A DNA stretch of 47,124 nt, taken from contig JAXLQL010000043.1 of the NCBI GenBank assembly GCA_046331625.1, forward strand, positions 1 to 47,124, read 5' to 3'. Source of the DNA: JAXLQL01 sp046331625 (GTDB taxonomy: Bacteria; Acidobacteriota; Terriglobia; Bryobacterales; Bryobacteraceae). A program made the position numbers and the translations under genes. The first letter of the stretch is position 1; each line of letters begins with the position of its first letter. Positions 26,706-35,500 of the stretch are shown here, in pieces. The notes below the pieces were generated by a model. The model saw nothing but the letters and a program-made list of their open reading frames with translations, had not been told where the DNA came from and did no database searches.

Positions 26706-29258
26706 ATGTATCGATACTTGCTTGGCGCTCTCGTGCCCATGATGGGGTTTGCGCAGTACGCGGAACTCGGTCCCGCGCCGCGTGTGGATTCGTCAAAGCT
26801 CGCCGATGCCGCGCAACAGAAGTTCGCGGGTGCGCTTGCCGCGGCTGGATGGCTCGACACTTCGAACCGCGAGGCGGTGCGCACCACCTACAACTCGGTG
26901 ATGATCCCGACGAGCACGGTGGCGATGGGATGGACTGGCGCGGTAAGCGGTTGCGTTCCCGGGGCGACCTCCGCTGCGTTCAAGGATGCGGTGACGCAGC
27001 GAATCAACTGGTATCGCGGGATGGCGGGAGTTCCGGCGGGGGTGTCGCTCGACGCGGTCTCGAGCGGCAAAGATCAGCAAGCGGCGCTAATGATGAGCGC
27101 GAACCGGACGCTGAGCCATACCCCGCCCGCGAGCTGGACCTGTTACACCGCCGATGGCGCGCAGGCCGCGGGGAATTCGAACATCTGCTACTGGTTCGGT
27201 TCGATCAACGATTCCGGTTGCGTGGCTCTCTACATCGCCGACACGGGGTCGAACAACACCGCTGTTGGGCACAGGCGATGGCTGCTCTATCCGCAGACCG
27301 ACACCATGGGAACCGGCGACGTGAGTCAGACGGGATCGGGAGCATCGGCATTTCCAACCGCCAATGCGATCTGGGTGATCCCCTCGAACTTCTCGGTCCC
27401 GCGCCCGGCCACACGCGACAACTTCGTGGCTTGGCCGCCGAAGGGCTACGTGCCATATCAAACAGTGCCGGCGCGTTGGTCGTTCTCATATCCGAATGCT
27501 TCGTTTGCTTCCACCACGGTGACGATGACGCGACCCGGCGGCGTGACCATACCCGTGTCGCTGATCCCGGTGGCGAACGGATACGGTGAAAACACACTCG
27601 TGTGGGTGGCGAACAATCTCGACACCAATACCGGAACGTGGCCGAAGCCCGCAGCGGACGAGCGGATCACGGTGACGCTGACCAACGTGTCAGCCAGTGG
27701 ACTGCCGAGCACGGTGAGCTACGACGTGATCGCGATCGACCCGTCTACGGCTTCCGGTCCGCCGCCTCCCCCGGGACCCACCATTAACGCACCCGCCAAC
27801 AATCAAACAATTTCGGTAAAGGGCGTGACCTTCCAGTGGAGCCCCGTCACTGGCTCCGACGGCTACGACCTGCGCATCACGCAGGGGGCGCAGACGGTCT
27901 TCCAGGGGAGCCTCTCCGGCGGGACCACGAGTTCCACCTTGATCAGCCTCGCTGCCGGAAATTACACGTTCCACGTGCGCTCCTGCACAGGTGGATTCAG
28001 CGACGCCAACTGCGGCGCCTTTTCCTCAGTGAACTTCACGGTTTCGCTGAACGCGCCCTCGGGTACACCTACGATCACCGCGCCCACCAACGGCCAGACC
28101 TTCAGTTCGTCGACGCAGCAGTTCCAGTGGTCCGCTGTCGCCGGTGCAGCGAGCTACGAAGTGGACCTCCTTCATACCACCTCGAACACCACCGAACTCT
28201 CACTCGCCAACTTCGGTAGTCCGCCTGCGACGAGCACCATCTTCTCGCTCCGCGGCGGGAGCTTCAGCTTGCGTGTCCGAGCCTGCACAGAGACCTGTGG
28301 AGCCTGGTCATCGAGCGTTGCGTTCACCGTGAATCTCCCGGCCGTACCTACGCAAGCGCCGAGCGCGCCCTCGTGCAACATGGCCGGCAATCAAGCTACG
28401 TGCTCGTGGAACTCCGCCGCCAATGCGGACATCTTCGTGATCGAAGCCGTGCAGGCGGCCGCAGGTCCGGGTGGCGGAGCGCTCACGGTGGCCAGCCGTC
28501 AAGTGGCTACCACCAACGCGACCTTCGCGGTGCCGCAGGGCGCGACCTCGTTCTTCGTGAAAGCGTGCAATGGCAACGGCTGCGGGCCCTATAGCGCAGG
28601 CAGTGACGTCAACGTTACTGCGCCGAGCTCTACCGCGCCGTTGATGGGCACTCCCGTCAGCGGGACCATCGTCGCCGGACCCGACGTGTTCTTTTCATGG
28701 AACCGCATCCCGGGCGACAACGGATCAAACACCGTCTATCGGCTCTACGTGCAGGATTTCTCGCGCGGCGCATCGGCGCTCGACGTCCTGACCACGGCGA
28801 ACTTTTACGCGGCAAAGTTCCGAGCCGGAGGCAATCGCTATGACGCGGTGGTAGTGGCGAATCCAGGCACGGCCGGCGAGGTGACGGGCGCGGCCACCGG
28901 ATTCAATGTACGAGGGGCGAGCCCGGCTTCGCCGACGATGGTGCAGCCGCGGCACCAAGCGCCCGGCGTGACGCAGTCGATCGCGGCCGGAAATATCCAG
29001 CTTGGCTGGTCGCCTGTTCCGGGCGCCACGCTCTACGAATACTGGATCTCGCGGCCCGGCGAGTTGTTCGCCACCGCACGCGGCGTCACGCCGGGTCTGG
29101 TGGTGCAGGTTCCGCTCGGCGGTGGAGGCACTACGTACAGCGGTATTGTGCGTGCGTGTCCCGCGGGCGCGAGTTGCGCATTCGGATCGGATGCGGGATG
29201 GGGGCCGTGGTCGAACGCCGCGGGTGGTCCGGGTGTGACCAACTTCGTCGTTCAGTAG
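26706..29258 (+). CDS. Secreted CAP-domain protein with FN3/Ig-like repeats
   Basis: An 850-residue exported protein. Residues 1-16 form the signal peptide. Residues about 92-200 look like a CAP/SCP domain: AVTQRINWYRGMAGVP, then ANRTLSHTPP with His138, and GHRRWLLYP with His189, spaced as the CAP cavity histidines. After a Pro-rich linker near 352 (PPPPPGP) come at least four repeated modules of about 95 residues with the patterns FQWSPVTGSDGYDLRI and YTFHVRSC, probably FN3/Ig-like. Several Cys pairs (VRACTETCG, VKACNGNGCG) suggest disulfides. CAP proteins act outside the cell, in lipid binding or as proteases, and the role here is unknown. Confidence 0.75.
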   Translation: MYRYLLGALVPMMGFAQYAELGPAPRVDSSKLADAAQQKFAGALAAAGWLDTSNREAVRTTYNSVMIPTSTVAMGWTGAVSGCVPGATSAAFKDAVTQRINWYRGMAGVPAGVSLDAVSSGKDQQAALMMSANRTLSHTPPASWTCYTADGAQAAGNSNICYWFGSINDSGCVALYIADTGSNNTAVGHRRWLLYPQTDTMGTGDVSQTGSGASAFPTANAIWVIPSNFSVPRPATRDNFVAWPPKGYVPYQTVPARWSFSYPNASFASTTVTMTRPGGVTIPVSLIPVANGYGENTLVWVANNLDTNTGTWPKPAADERITVTLTNVSASGLPSTVSYDVIAIDPSTASGPPPPPGPTINAPANNQTISVKGVTFQWSPVTGSDGYDLRITQGAQTVFQGSLSGGTTSSTLISLAAGNYTFHVRSCTGGFSDANCGAFSSVNFTVSLNAPSGTPTITAPTNGQTFSSSTQQFQWSAVAGAASYEVDLLHTTSNTTELSLANFGSPPATSTIFSLRGGSFSLRVRACTETCGAWSSSVAFTVNLPAVPTQAPSAPSCNMAGNQATCSWNSAANADIFVIEAVQAAAGPGGGALTVASRQVATTNATFAVPQGATSFFVKACNGNGCGPYSAGSDVNVTAPSSTAPLMGTPVSGTIVAGPDVFFSWNRIPGDNGSNTVYRLYVQDFSRGASALDVLTTANFYAAKFRAGGNRYDAVVVANPGTAGEVTGAATGFNVRGASPASPTMVQPRHQAPGVTQSIAAGNIQLGWSPVPGATLYEYWISRPGELFATARGVTPGLVVQVPLGGGGTTYSGIVRACPAGASCAFGSDAGWGPWSNAAGGPGVTNFVVQ

Positions 29259-29275
29259 CGGAACTAGTTCTCCGC
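29258..29275. terminator. Possible hairpin between convergent genes
   Basis: GCGGAACTAGTTCTCCGC between the stops of the CAP protein gene and the TIGR03437 protein gene. The arms pair with a one-base bulge around a self-complementary AACTAGTT. No T run follows on either side, so it would be a poor intrinsic terminator. Confidence 0.3.
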
Positions 29276-29288
29276 AGCGGGCGGAATT

Positions 29289-31139
29289 CTACGGGCGCGC
29301 GATCGGGATCTCGAGAACGTCAAAGAACGCATCCGACGTTCGGATGGCCACGGAGGCTCGTCCCGATGGGGGTGCGATCGCGGGAATCTTCACGTCGATC
29401 TTGTAGACGCCCGTCAACCCAGGTGCCAGCCCGGCGAAGGAGAGTTGGCCCGGCTTGCCGTCGAAAAGCACTTGAATCTCCCTGTCCGTCACGCGGCTGG
29501 GTGGAGTTGCAGGCGCAGGCTCGTGGATCGCGACCGGAGGCTCCACCGCACCGAGCCCGCGCGCGTAGAGCACGATCGCTTCCCCTGACCTCGCCGGAGT
29601 CGAGTCGGACACGGGCGTGGAATCGGAATGGGCGACCGGGGGCAGCACTGCCGGATCCTCGGGCCTGAAAGCAGCCGGGTTGGTCGATCCGACCGAGGCG
29701 AGAATCGTGTTCGACAGCCGGCCGTTGTTGTCGACCTGGATCGACGCCTGCTCAGCAGCGAGCTGGAACGGAACCAGCACGTGAATTTGCTGGTTCGAAA
29801 CCATCAGGATCGGAACGGCCGAACCGTCGATCTTGACCTTGACTCCAGCGAGTTCGAAGGGCACGGGCGAACCTTTTGCCGCCGCTGTTCGAGGCGCCAA
29901 GTCTGACCCGGCGAGAGCGATCGCGGCGCCGGGGGCGATCCGGGGCAGTTGCGGGAACGGCGAATCGGTGTTCGGAATCGAGCCGATCGAAGAAAGATGG
30001 ACTCCTGTCCCGCTGGTTGGCGGTAAGCGTACGCCGGCGAAGATCCCATGAGTCAGCGAAAGTTGATTCGCCGTTCCAACCTGGACGCCCGCGAAAATCT
30101 GCGCTCCGGCGCCGAGTGCGAGGTTTTTCAAGCTAGGGTTGGCTCGCCCTCCCAGCATCCCAGTCCCGTCGGAATAGACTCGATACTCGTTCGAGGTAGT
30201 CAGATGCAGCTTGCGGTTACCGGTCCAGACGCCCTCGGCTACGATGGAGTTGCCCGCGCCGTCCATGGCCGCAGCCCCCAGACCGCTGTTGAGCCGCGCT
30301 TTCTCCGGCCGATACACGTAAGAGTTCGAACTGCCGAGGTCCGCAATGAAGTATTGGCCTTGCAGCGACAGCGTGCTCGCTTCCACCGGCGTGCGGACCA
30401 ACAGCAGGATGTCGCGATCGGCAGCGCCGGATCCGTATGCCAGCAGCAGGTCGCCTCCTTCCGCAATCATCAGCTCGCGCTCGCCGGCCGCGAGGTCTGA
30501 CCGATCGGCGAATCGGATCGTCCCCGTTCCGTCGCTTTTGATGGAGTAAGAGGCAGCGGGCGGACTCTCCACCCGGTTGACGTCATCGAGCCACGCTGCA
30601 TGCCCCGTGATGGCCGCTGACTCGAATTTCCCTTTTCCCTCGGAACGAAGATCCACGAAGGCCGAGGTCAGGCCGCGAACGGCGCCGTTGCGGAACGACA
30701 GATACGCGCCTGCATAGTGACCTTGAATCGCCTTGGCGTCCACCGTGCCCGTGGGCGCTTTGGCAGCCACGAAGATGCCGTGTTTCCCTTCCGGCGCGGA
30801 CCCGATCAGAACATTGCCGCCGGCGCCCCAAACAACATCGATCGTTTCACCCGAACGAGCGGGGCTGCCCATTGACAACCGGCCGTTTTCCGCGACTGAA
30901 TAGGTTCCTTCGCCCGAGCCCGGCTGTGCCTTGTCCGCCCCTGCGCCTGTCTTTCCAGCGAACGCGTAGCCGCGCTGTCCGTCAAAGACGATCGAACCAC
31001 CCAAGCTGCGGATCTCCGGCGTGCTCTCGCCGCCCGCGATAACTTGCACGAAGAAGTACTTTCCCCGGACTGAGCCGGCATCGAAGGCTTGGACCCACAG
31101 TGGGACCGCAAGCAGCCCAATCAGCCTGCGGCTTGTCAT
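29289..31139 (-). CDS. Secreted protein with a TIGR03437-type C-terminal domain
   Basis: A 616-residue exported protein with signal peptide MTSRRLIGLLAVPLWVQA. The N-terminal two-thirds are repeated beta units opening GKYFFVQVIAGG, QGHYAGAYLSFRNG and LQGQYFIADLGSS, each probably one sandwich. From about residue 395 the pattern GAAIALAGSDLAPR, PFELAGVKVKIDGSAVPILM, QIHVLVPFQLA, GEAIVLYARGLGAV and FAGLAPGLTGVYKIDVKIPA matches the uncharacterised domain first described in Solibacter (TIGR03437). Function is unknown. Its start overlaps the cytochrome gene stop by four bases (ATGA), so the pair is one operon. Confidence 0.8.
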   Translation of the reverse strand: MTSRRLIGLLAVPLWVQAFDAGSVRGKYFFVQVIAGGESTPEIRSLGGSIVFDGQRGYAFAGKTGAGADKAQPGSGEGTYSVAENGRLSMGSPARSGETIDVVWGAGGNVLIGSAPEGKHGIFVAAKAPTGTVDAKAIQGHYAGAYLSFRNGAVRGLTSAFVDLRSEGKGKFESAAITGHAAWLDDVNRVESPPAASYSIKSDGTGTIRFADRSDLAAGERELMIAEGGDLLLAYGSGAADRDILLLVRTPVEASTLSLQGQYFIADLGSSNSYVYRPEKARLNSGLGAAAMDGAGNSIVAEGVWTGNRKLHLTTSNEYRVYSDGTGMLGGRANPSLKNLALGAGAQIFAGVQVGTANQLSLTHGIFAGVRLPPTSGTGVHLSSIGSIPNTDSPFPQLPRIAPGAAIALAGSDLAPRTAAAKGSPVPFELAGVKVKIDGSAVPILMVSNQQIHVLVPFQLAAEQASIQVDNNGRLSNTILASVGSTNPAAFRPEDPAVLPPVAHSDSTPVSDSTPARSGEAIVLYARGLGAVEPPVAIHEPAPATPPSRVTDREIQVLFDGKPGQLSFAGLAPGLTGVYKIDVKIPAIAPPSGRASVAIRTSDAFFDVLEIPIARP

Positions 31140-32287
31140 TTGCCGGCCTTGTTGACAATCGGAGATCCCAACGGAGGAGGCTCTCCGGTCAACGCCTTCA
31201 TGAATTCAACGAGGTCAACGATGGCTCGCGGTTGATCGGCGGCCGAGATGTTGTGGAGGGGCGCGTGAGGCATCACACCGGAAATTTGCGCATTGTGGCG
31301 GCCACCCTCGAAGTAGAACTTCACCGCTTCCTCGAGGGTCTTGATGCTCCCGTCGTGCATGTAGGGGGCGGTCAAGGCAATGTTGCGAAGCGTCGGCACC
31401 TTGAACGCGCCTCGATCTTTGTCGGCCCCGGTCACGCGATATCGGCCCAGATCGCGCATGCTCCCGGTGACGGGATCGATCGAAATTCCAGTGTTGTGGA
31501 ACCTGGGCTCGGTGAACGTCGCATAGCCGGCCTCGATCCGGTGGCAGCTCACGCAGTTGGGTCCGTCGAGCGTGTTGTCGAGAAAGAACTTCAAACCGCG
31601 AATCGCGGATGCATTCATGGCCTTCGGGTCATTGCCGTAGTAGTAGCGGTCGAACGCCGAGTTTCCGCTGACCAGCGTGCGCTCGTACGTCGCCAGCGAC
31701 TTGGCCACCATGTCGTAGACGATGGGGCCGGGGCCGAACGCCTTTTCAAACAGGCGGACGTATTCGGGATCAGCGGCCAACTTGCGCTGCACGCCAATGA
31801 GCGAGTGAGCCATCTCCAGGGGATTCTGAACCGGCCCTTCCGCCTGTTGCTCCAGTGTCAAAGCCCGCCCGTCCCAGAACTGGGCGAAGCTGTGCACTGC
31901 ATTCACCACCACCATCGACTGGCGGTCGCCAACCCGGCCTTCGAACCCAGCCGAGACCCGGCGCGAGTCAGAGAATCCGGCGCGCGGATCGTGGCATGAC
32001 GCGCAGGAAACCGATCCGTCACGCGACAGCGCGCCATCGAAGAACAGCTTCCGGCCGAGGTATATCGTCTCCTCGGTGGGCGGATTGTCTTCGGGAAAAG
32101 TCACCGGAGGAAGGCCAAGCGGAGTCGGGAGCTTGACCCGTTTGCCGACCGGCATCGTAGACCTCCGGTTCGGCGATTCTTCCCGGTAACTGCGGGCGCG
32201 AATGGGGATGTCTTCGCCCAAAGCCGGTGGGGACGAAATCAGCGAAGCGCCCAGTGCGATCCAGTATGCTCGAGTGGCTCTCGACAA
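31136..32287 (-). CDS. Di-heme cytochrome c peroxidase (MauG/CcpA family)
   Basis: A periplasmic di-heme protein. Two CxxCH sites are present, CASCH in SRDGSVSCASCHDPRAGFSD and CVSCH in LDGPNCVSCHRIEAGY. Near the C-terminus, APYMHDGSIKTLEEAVKFY gives the distal ligand region. The product would reduce peroxide with cytochrome electrons, or oxidise an adjacent protein as MauG does. The frame is open to a GTG at 32452, but TTG 32287 is preferred because it gives a clean signal peptide (SRATRAYWIALGASLISSPP then ALG) and a normal length of 383 residues. It is coupled to the TIGR03437 gene, a plausible exported partner. Confidence 0.88.
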   Translation of the reverse strand: MSRATRAYWIALGASLISSPPALGEDIPIRARSYREESPNRRSTMPVGKRVKLPTPLGLPPVTFPEDNPPTEETIYLGRKLFFDGALSRDGSVSCASCHDPRAGFSDSRRVSAGFEGRVGDRQSMVVVNAVHSFAQFWDGRALTLEQQAEGPVQNPLEMAHSLIGVQRKLAADPEYVRLFEKAFGPGPIVYDMVAKSLATYERTLVSGNSAFDRYYYGNDPKAMNASAIRGLKFFLDNTLDGPNCVSCHRIEAGYATFTEPRFHNTGISIDPVTGSMRDLGRYRVTGADKDRGAFKVPTLRNIALTAPYMHDGSIKTLEEAVKFYFEGGRHNAQISGVMPHAPLHNISAADQPRAIVDLVEFMKALTGEPPPLGSPIVNKAGK

Positions 32288-32527
32288 AACTACCTGCCCG
32301 AATTCGGATGGTAGCGCACTCCGGCCGATGCTCGAGCCGGAAGGCACTGCGGCCCTTGCCGCGGGCGGGCTTTCGCCGGCGAGTCCGCGGAGCCGATCCA
32401 GCCGGGTGCCGATGCGCTGCCCAAGATCGTAGCAAGCTTCGATTGAGCCCACGGTTAGTCCAGCACGCTCGGCGGGAACGTAGTCAGACGCTCGGGCGAT
32501 CCGTTTTTCGGTGCAGCTTGGCGCTGC

Positions 32528-35500
32528 CTATGGCGCGGGCTTGATCTCGATCGCCGACACGATCCCTTGACCGGCGACTCCTTCGATTACGATGTCCACC
32601 CGGCCCGCCGGGGCCGCGACCGCGAACACCTTGTCGGTCGCCGTTCCGGCTGGGACTACGGTGAGAATGTCGAAGTTCGAAAGCACGCGCGTTCCGTTCA
32701 CCGTGACATGGAACACTCGCTGGCCCTGCGCTCTGGCGTACAGTTCAGCGAACTTCAGCGTCAACTGATACGCCCCAGGCGCCACGGGAATGCTGTAGTT
32801 GAACGAAGCGTAGGTTCCCATCCGGGCGGTCTGATACAGCCAGGGCGTGTTGGTTCCAGCGACGTAGCCCGCGTATCCATTCGCACTTGCTCCGCTGAAG
32901 TAGCGGTCCGTCAACCACACTTGGCCACTGGGATCGGTGTACGGATCGGCTCCGCCACCGCAGTTGATGCGGACCACGGAAGTCCCGGGAGCGAGCGCCG
33001 ACAGTGTCACCGAGGCGCTCGCCGTTCGCGTGGAGTCCGCCGTAGCCGTGGCAGTGACGGTCACCGATTGTGTCGCCGCGATTGACGATGGCGCGGTGTA
33101 CAGGCCGGTTGTCGAGATGGTCCCCACGTTCGGGTTCAGGGACCATGTCACCGCTTGATTGGCTGTGAACTGCTGCGTCTGTGATGGTCCGAGCGTTGCT
33201 GTTGTGGGCGCGATGGAGAGCGGCGGAGGCGGCGTCAAGGTGACGTTGGCTGAGGCGAACTTCGTTGGGTCCTGGGTACTGGTCGCGGTTACGGTCACGG
33301 CCTGTTGAGTCGCGATCGATGCGGGCGCGGTGTAGAGTCCTGCGGCGGTAATGCTGCCGATGCTGGGACTCAGCGACCACGTCACAGGAACGTTGGCTCC
33401 GAATTGCTGCGTCTGGCTTTGCCCGAGCACCGCGCTCGCCGGCGATACCGTTACCGTGATCGCGGGAGGCATCAAGGTTACGGTGGCCGTTGCGGTCTTG
33501 GTTGGATCCCCGGTCGATGTTGCCGTCACCGTCACTGATTGCTGGCTCGTGATTGTTGCGGGTGCGGTGTAGAGTCCTGCGGCGGTAATGTTGCCGATGC
33601 TGGGAATCAGCGACCACGTCACGGGCACGTTGGAGCCGAATTGCTGCGTCTGGCTTTGTCCAAGCACCGCGCTCGCTGGCGATACCGTTACCGTGATCGC
33701 GGGAGGCGTCAAGGTTACCGTAGCCGTTGCGGTCTTGGTCGGATCCCCGGTCGATGTTGCAGTCACCGTTACTGATTGCTGGCTCGTGATTGTTGCGGGC
33801 GCGGCGTAGAGTCCTGCGGCGGTGATGCTGCCGATGCTGGGACTCAGCGACCATGTCACAGGAACGTTGGCTCCGAATTGCTGCGTCTGGCTTTGTCCAA
33901 GCACCGCGCTCGCTGGCGATACCGTTACCGTGATCGCGGGAGGCGTCAAGGTTACCGTAGCCGTTGCGGTCTTGGTCGGATCCCCGGTCGATGTTGCAGT
34001 CACCGTTACTGATTGCTGGCTCGTGATTGTCGTGGGCGCAGTGTAGAGTCCTGCGGCGGTGATGCTGCCGATGCTGGGACTCAGCGTCCACGTCACGGGG
34101 ACGTTCGCGCTGAACTGCTGGACCTGCCCCTGGCCCAGCGCTGCCGAGCCGGGAGAAACCGAGACGCTCACTGCGCTGCCGGAGTCTGGCAGAATCTCGA
34201 CTGCGGAGACAATGCCTTGGTCCACCACGCCAGTGAACAGGAGGTTTACGAAGCCACCCGGCGCCGTTGTCGTGAAGGTTTTGTCGAGTGCGGTGCCAAC
34301 GGCCACTTCGCGGAGAATGTCGAAGCTCGTGAGCACTCGCGTTCCGTTGAGATCGAGGTGGAAGACGCGCTGCCCGATGGCCGTCTTGTACAACTCGGCG
34401 AACTTCAGGTTCACGCGATAGTTGCCGGGCGTCACGGGAATCGAATAGCTGAGGTTCGAGTAGGCGCCCATTCGCGCAGTCTGATAGAGCCACGGATTTG
34501 CCGTGCCGGCGACGAAGCCCGCGTAGCCGTTGGCGCCTCCAGAGTAGTATCGGTCGATGCTCCAAACATTTCCGGCCGTGTCCGTGTAGGGCGTTGCTGA
34601 GCCGCCGCAGTTGATGCGGACGATCGATCCGCCAGCGAGCGGCGGAGTCAGTGTCACCGTCGCACTAGCGGACTTCGTGGGATCGGCGGTCGAAGTCGCG
34701 GTTACGGTCACCGTTTGCTGGCTCGCGATGGTCGCGGGTGCGGTGTAGAGTCCTCCTGCCGTGATGGCACCCAGGTTCGGACTCAGCGACCACGTCACCG
34801 CCACGTTCGCTCCGAACTGCTGCGCTTGGCCTTGCCCCAGTAATGCGCTCGCGGGCGACACGGTCACCGAGATCGCGGGCGGAGTCAAGGTCACCGTCGC
34901 ACTAGCGGACTTCGTGGGATCGGCGGTCGAAGTCGCGGTTACGGTCACGGTCTGTTGACTCGCGATTGATGCTGGCGCGGTGAAGAGTCCGCTCGTCGTG
35001 ATGCTGCCGACGTTCGGGCTCAGAGACCACATCACGGCTACGTTTGCTGTGAACTGCTGCGTCTGGCCTTGCCCCAGTGCGGCGCTCGCGGGCGACACTG
35101 TCACTGTGATCGCGGGTGGCGTCAAGGTCACCGTTGCAGTCGCGGACTTCGTTGGATCGGCAGTCGATGTCGCGGTCACCGTTACCGTCTGCTGACTCGC
35201 GATCGTCGCTGGTGCGGTGTAGAGTCCGCTCGTCGTGATGCTGCCGACGTTCGGGCTCAGAGACCACGTCACGGCTACGTTTGCTCCGAACTGCTGCGTC
35301 TGCCCTTGTCCCAGTGCTGCGCTAGACGGCGATACGGTCACGTTGATCGCGGGCGGAGTCAGGGTCACTGTCGCGCTCGCGGACTTCGTGGGATCGGCGG
35401 TCGAAGTCGCGGTTACGGTCACGGTCTGTTGACTCGCGATTGATGCTGGCGCGGTGAAGAATCCGCTCGTCGTGATGCTGCCCACGTTCGGGCTCAAAGA

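Noticed and set aside
33300..34100. Evenly spaced near-identical repeats suggesting a CRISPR array
   Set aside because: The period is 234-237 bases, there are no short unique spacers, and every unit is coding for an Ig-like domain.
32745..34565. 606-residue open frame in another frame of the giant gene
   Set aside because: Shadow of the Ig repeats; its own repeats (HRRRTLHRAR) mirror the repeated DNA.
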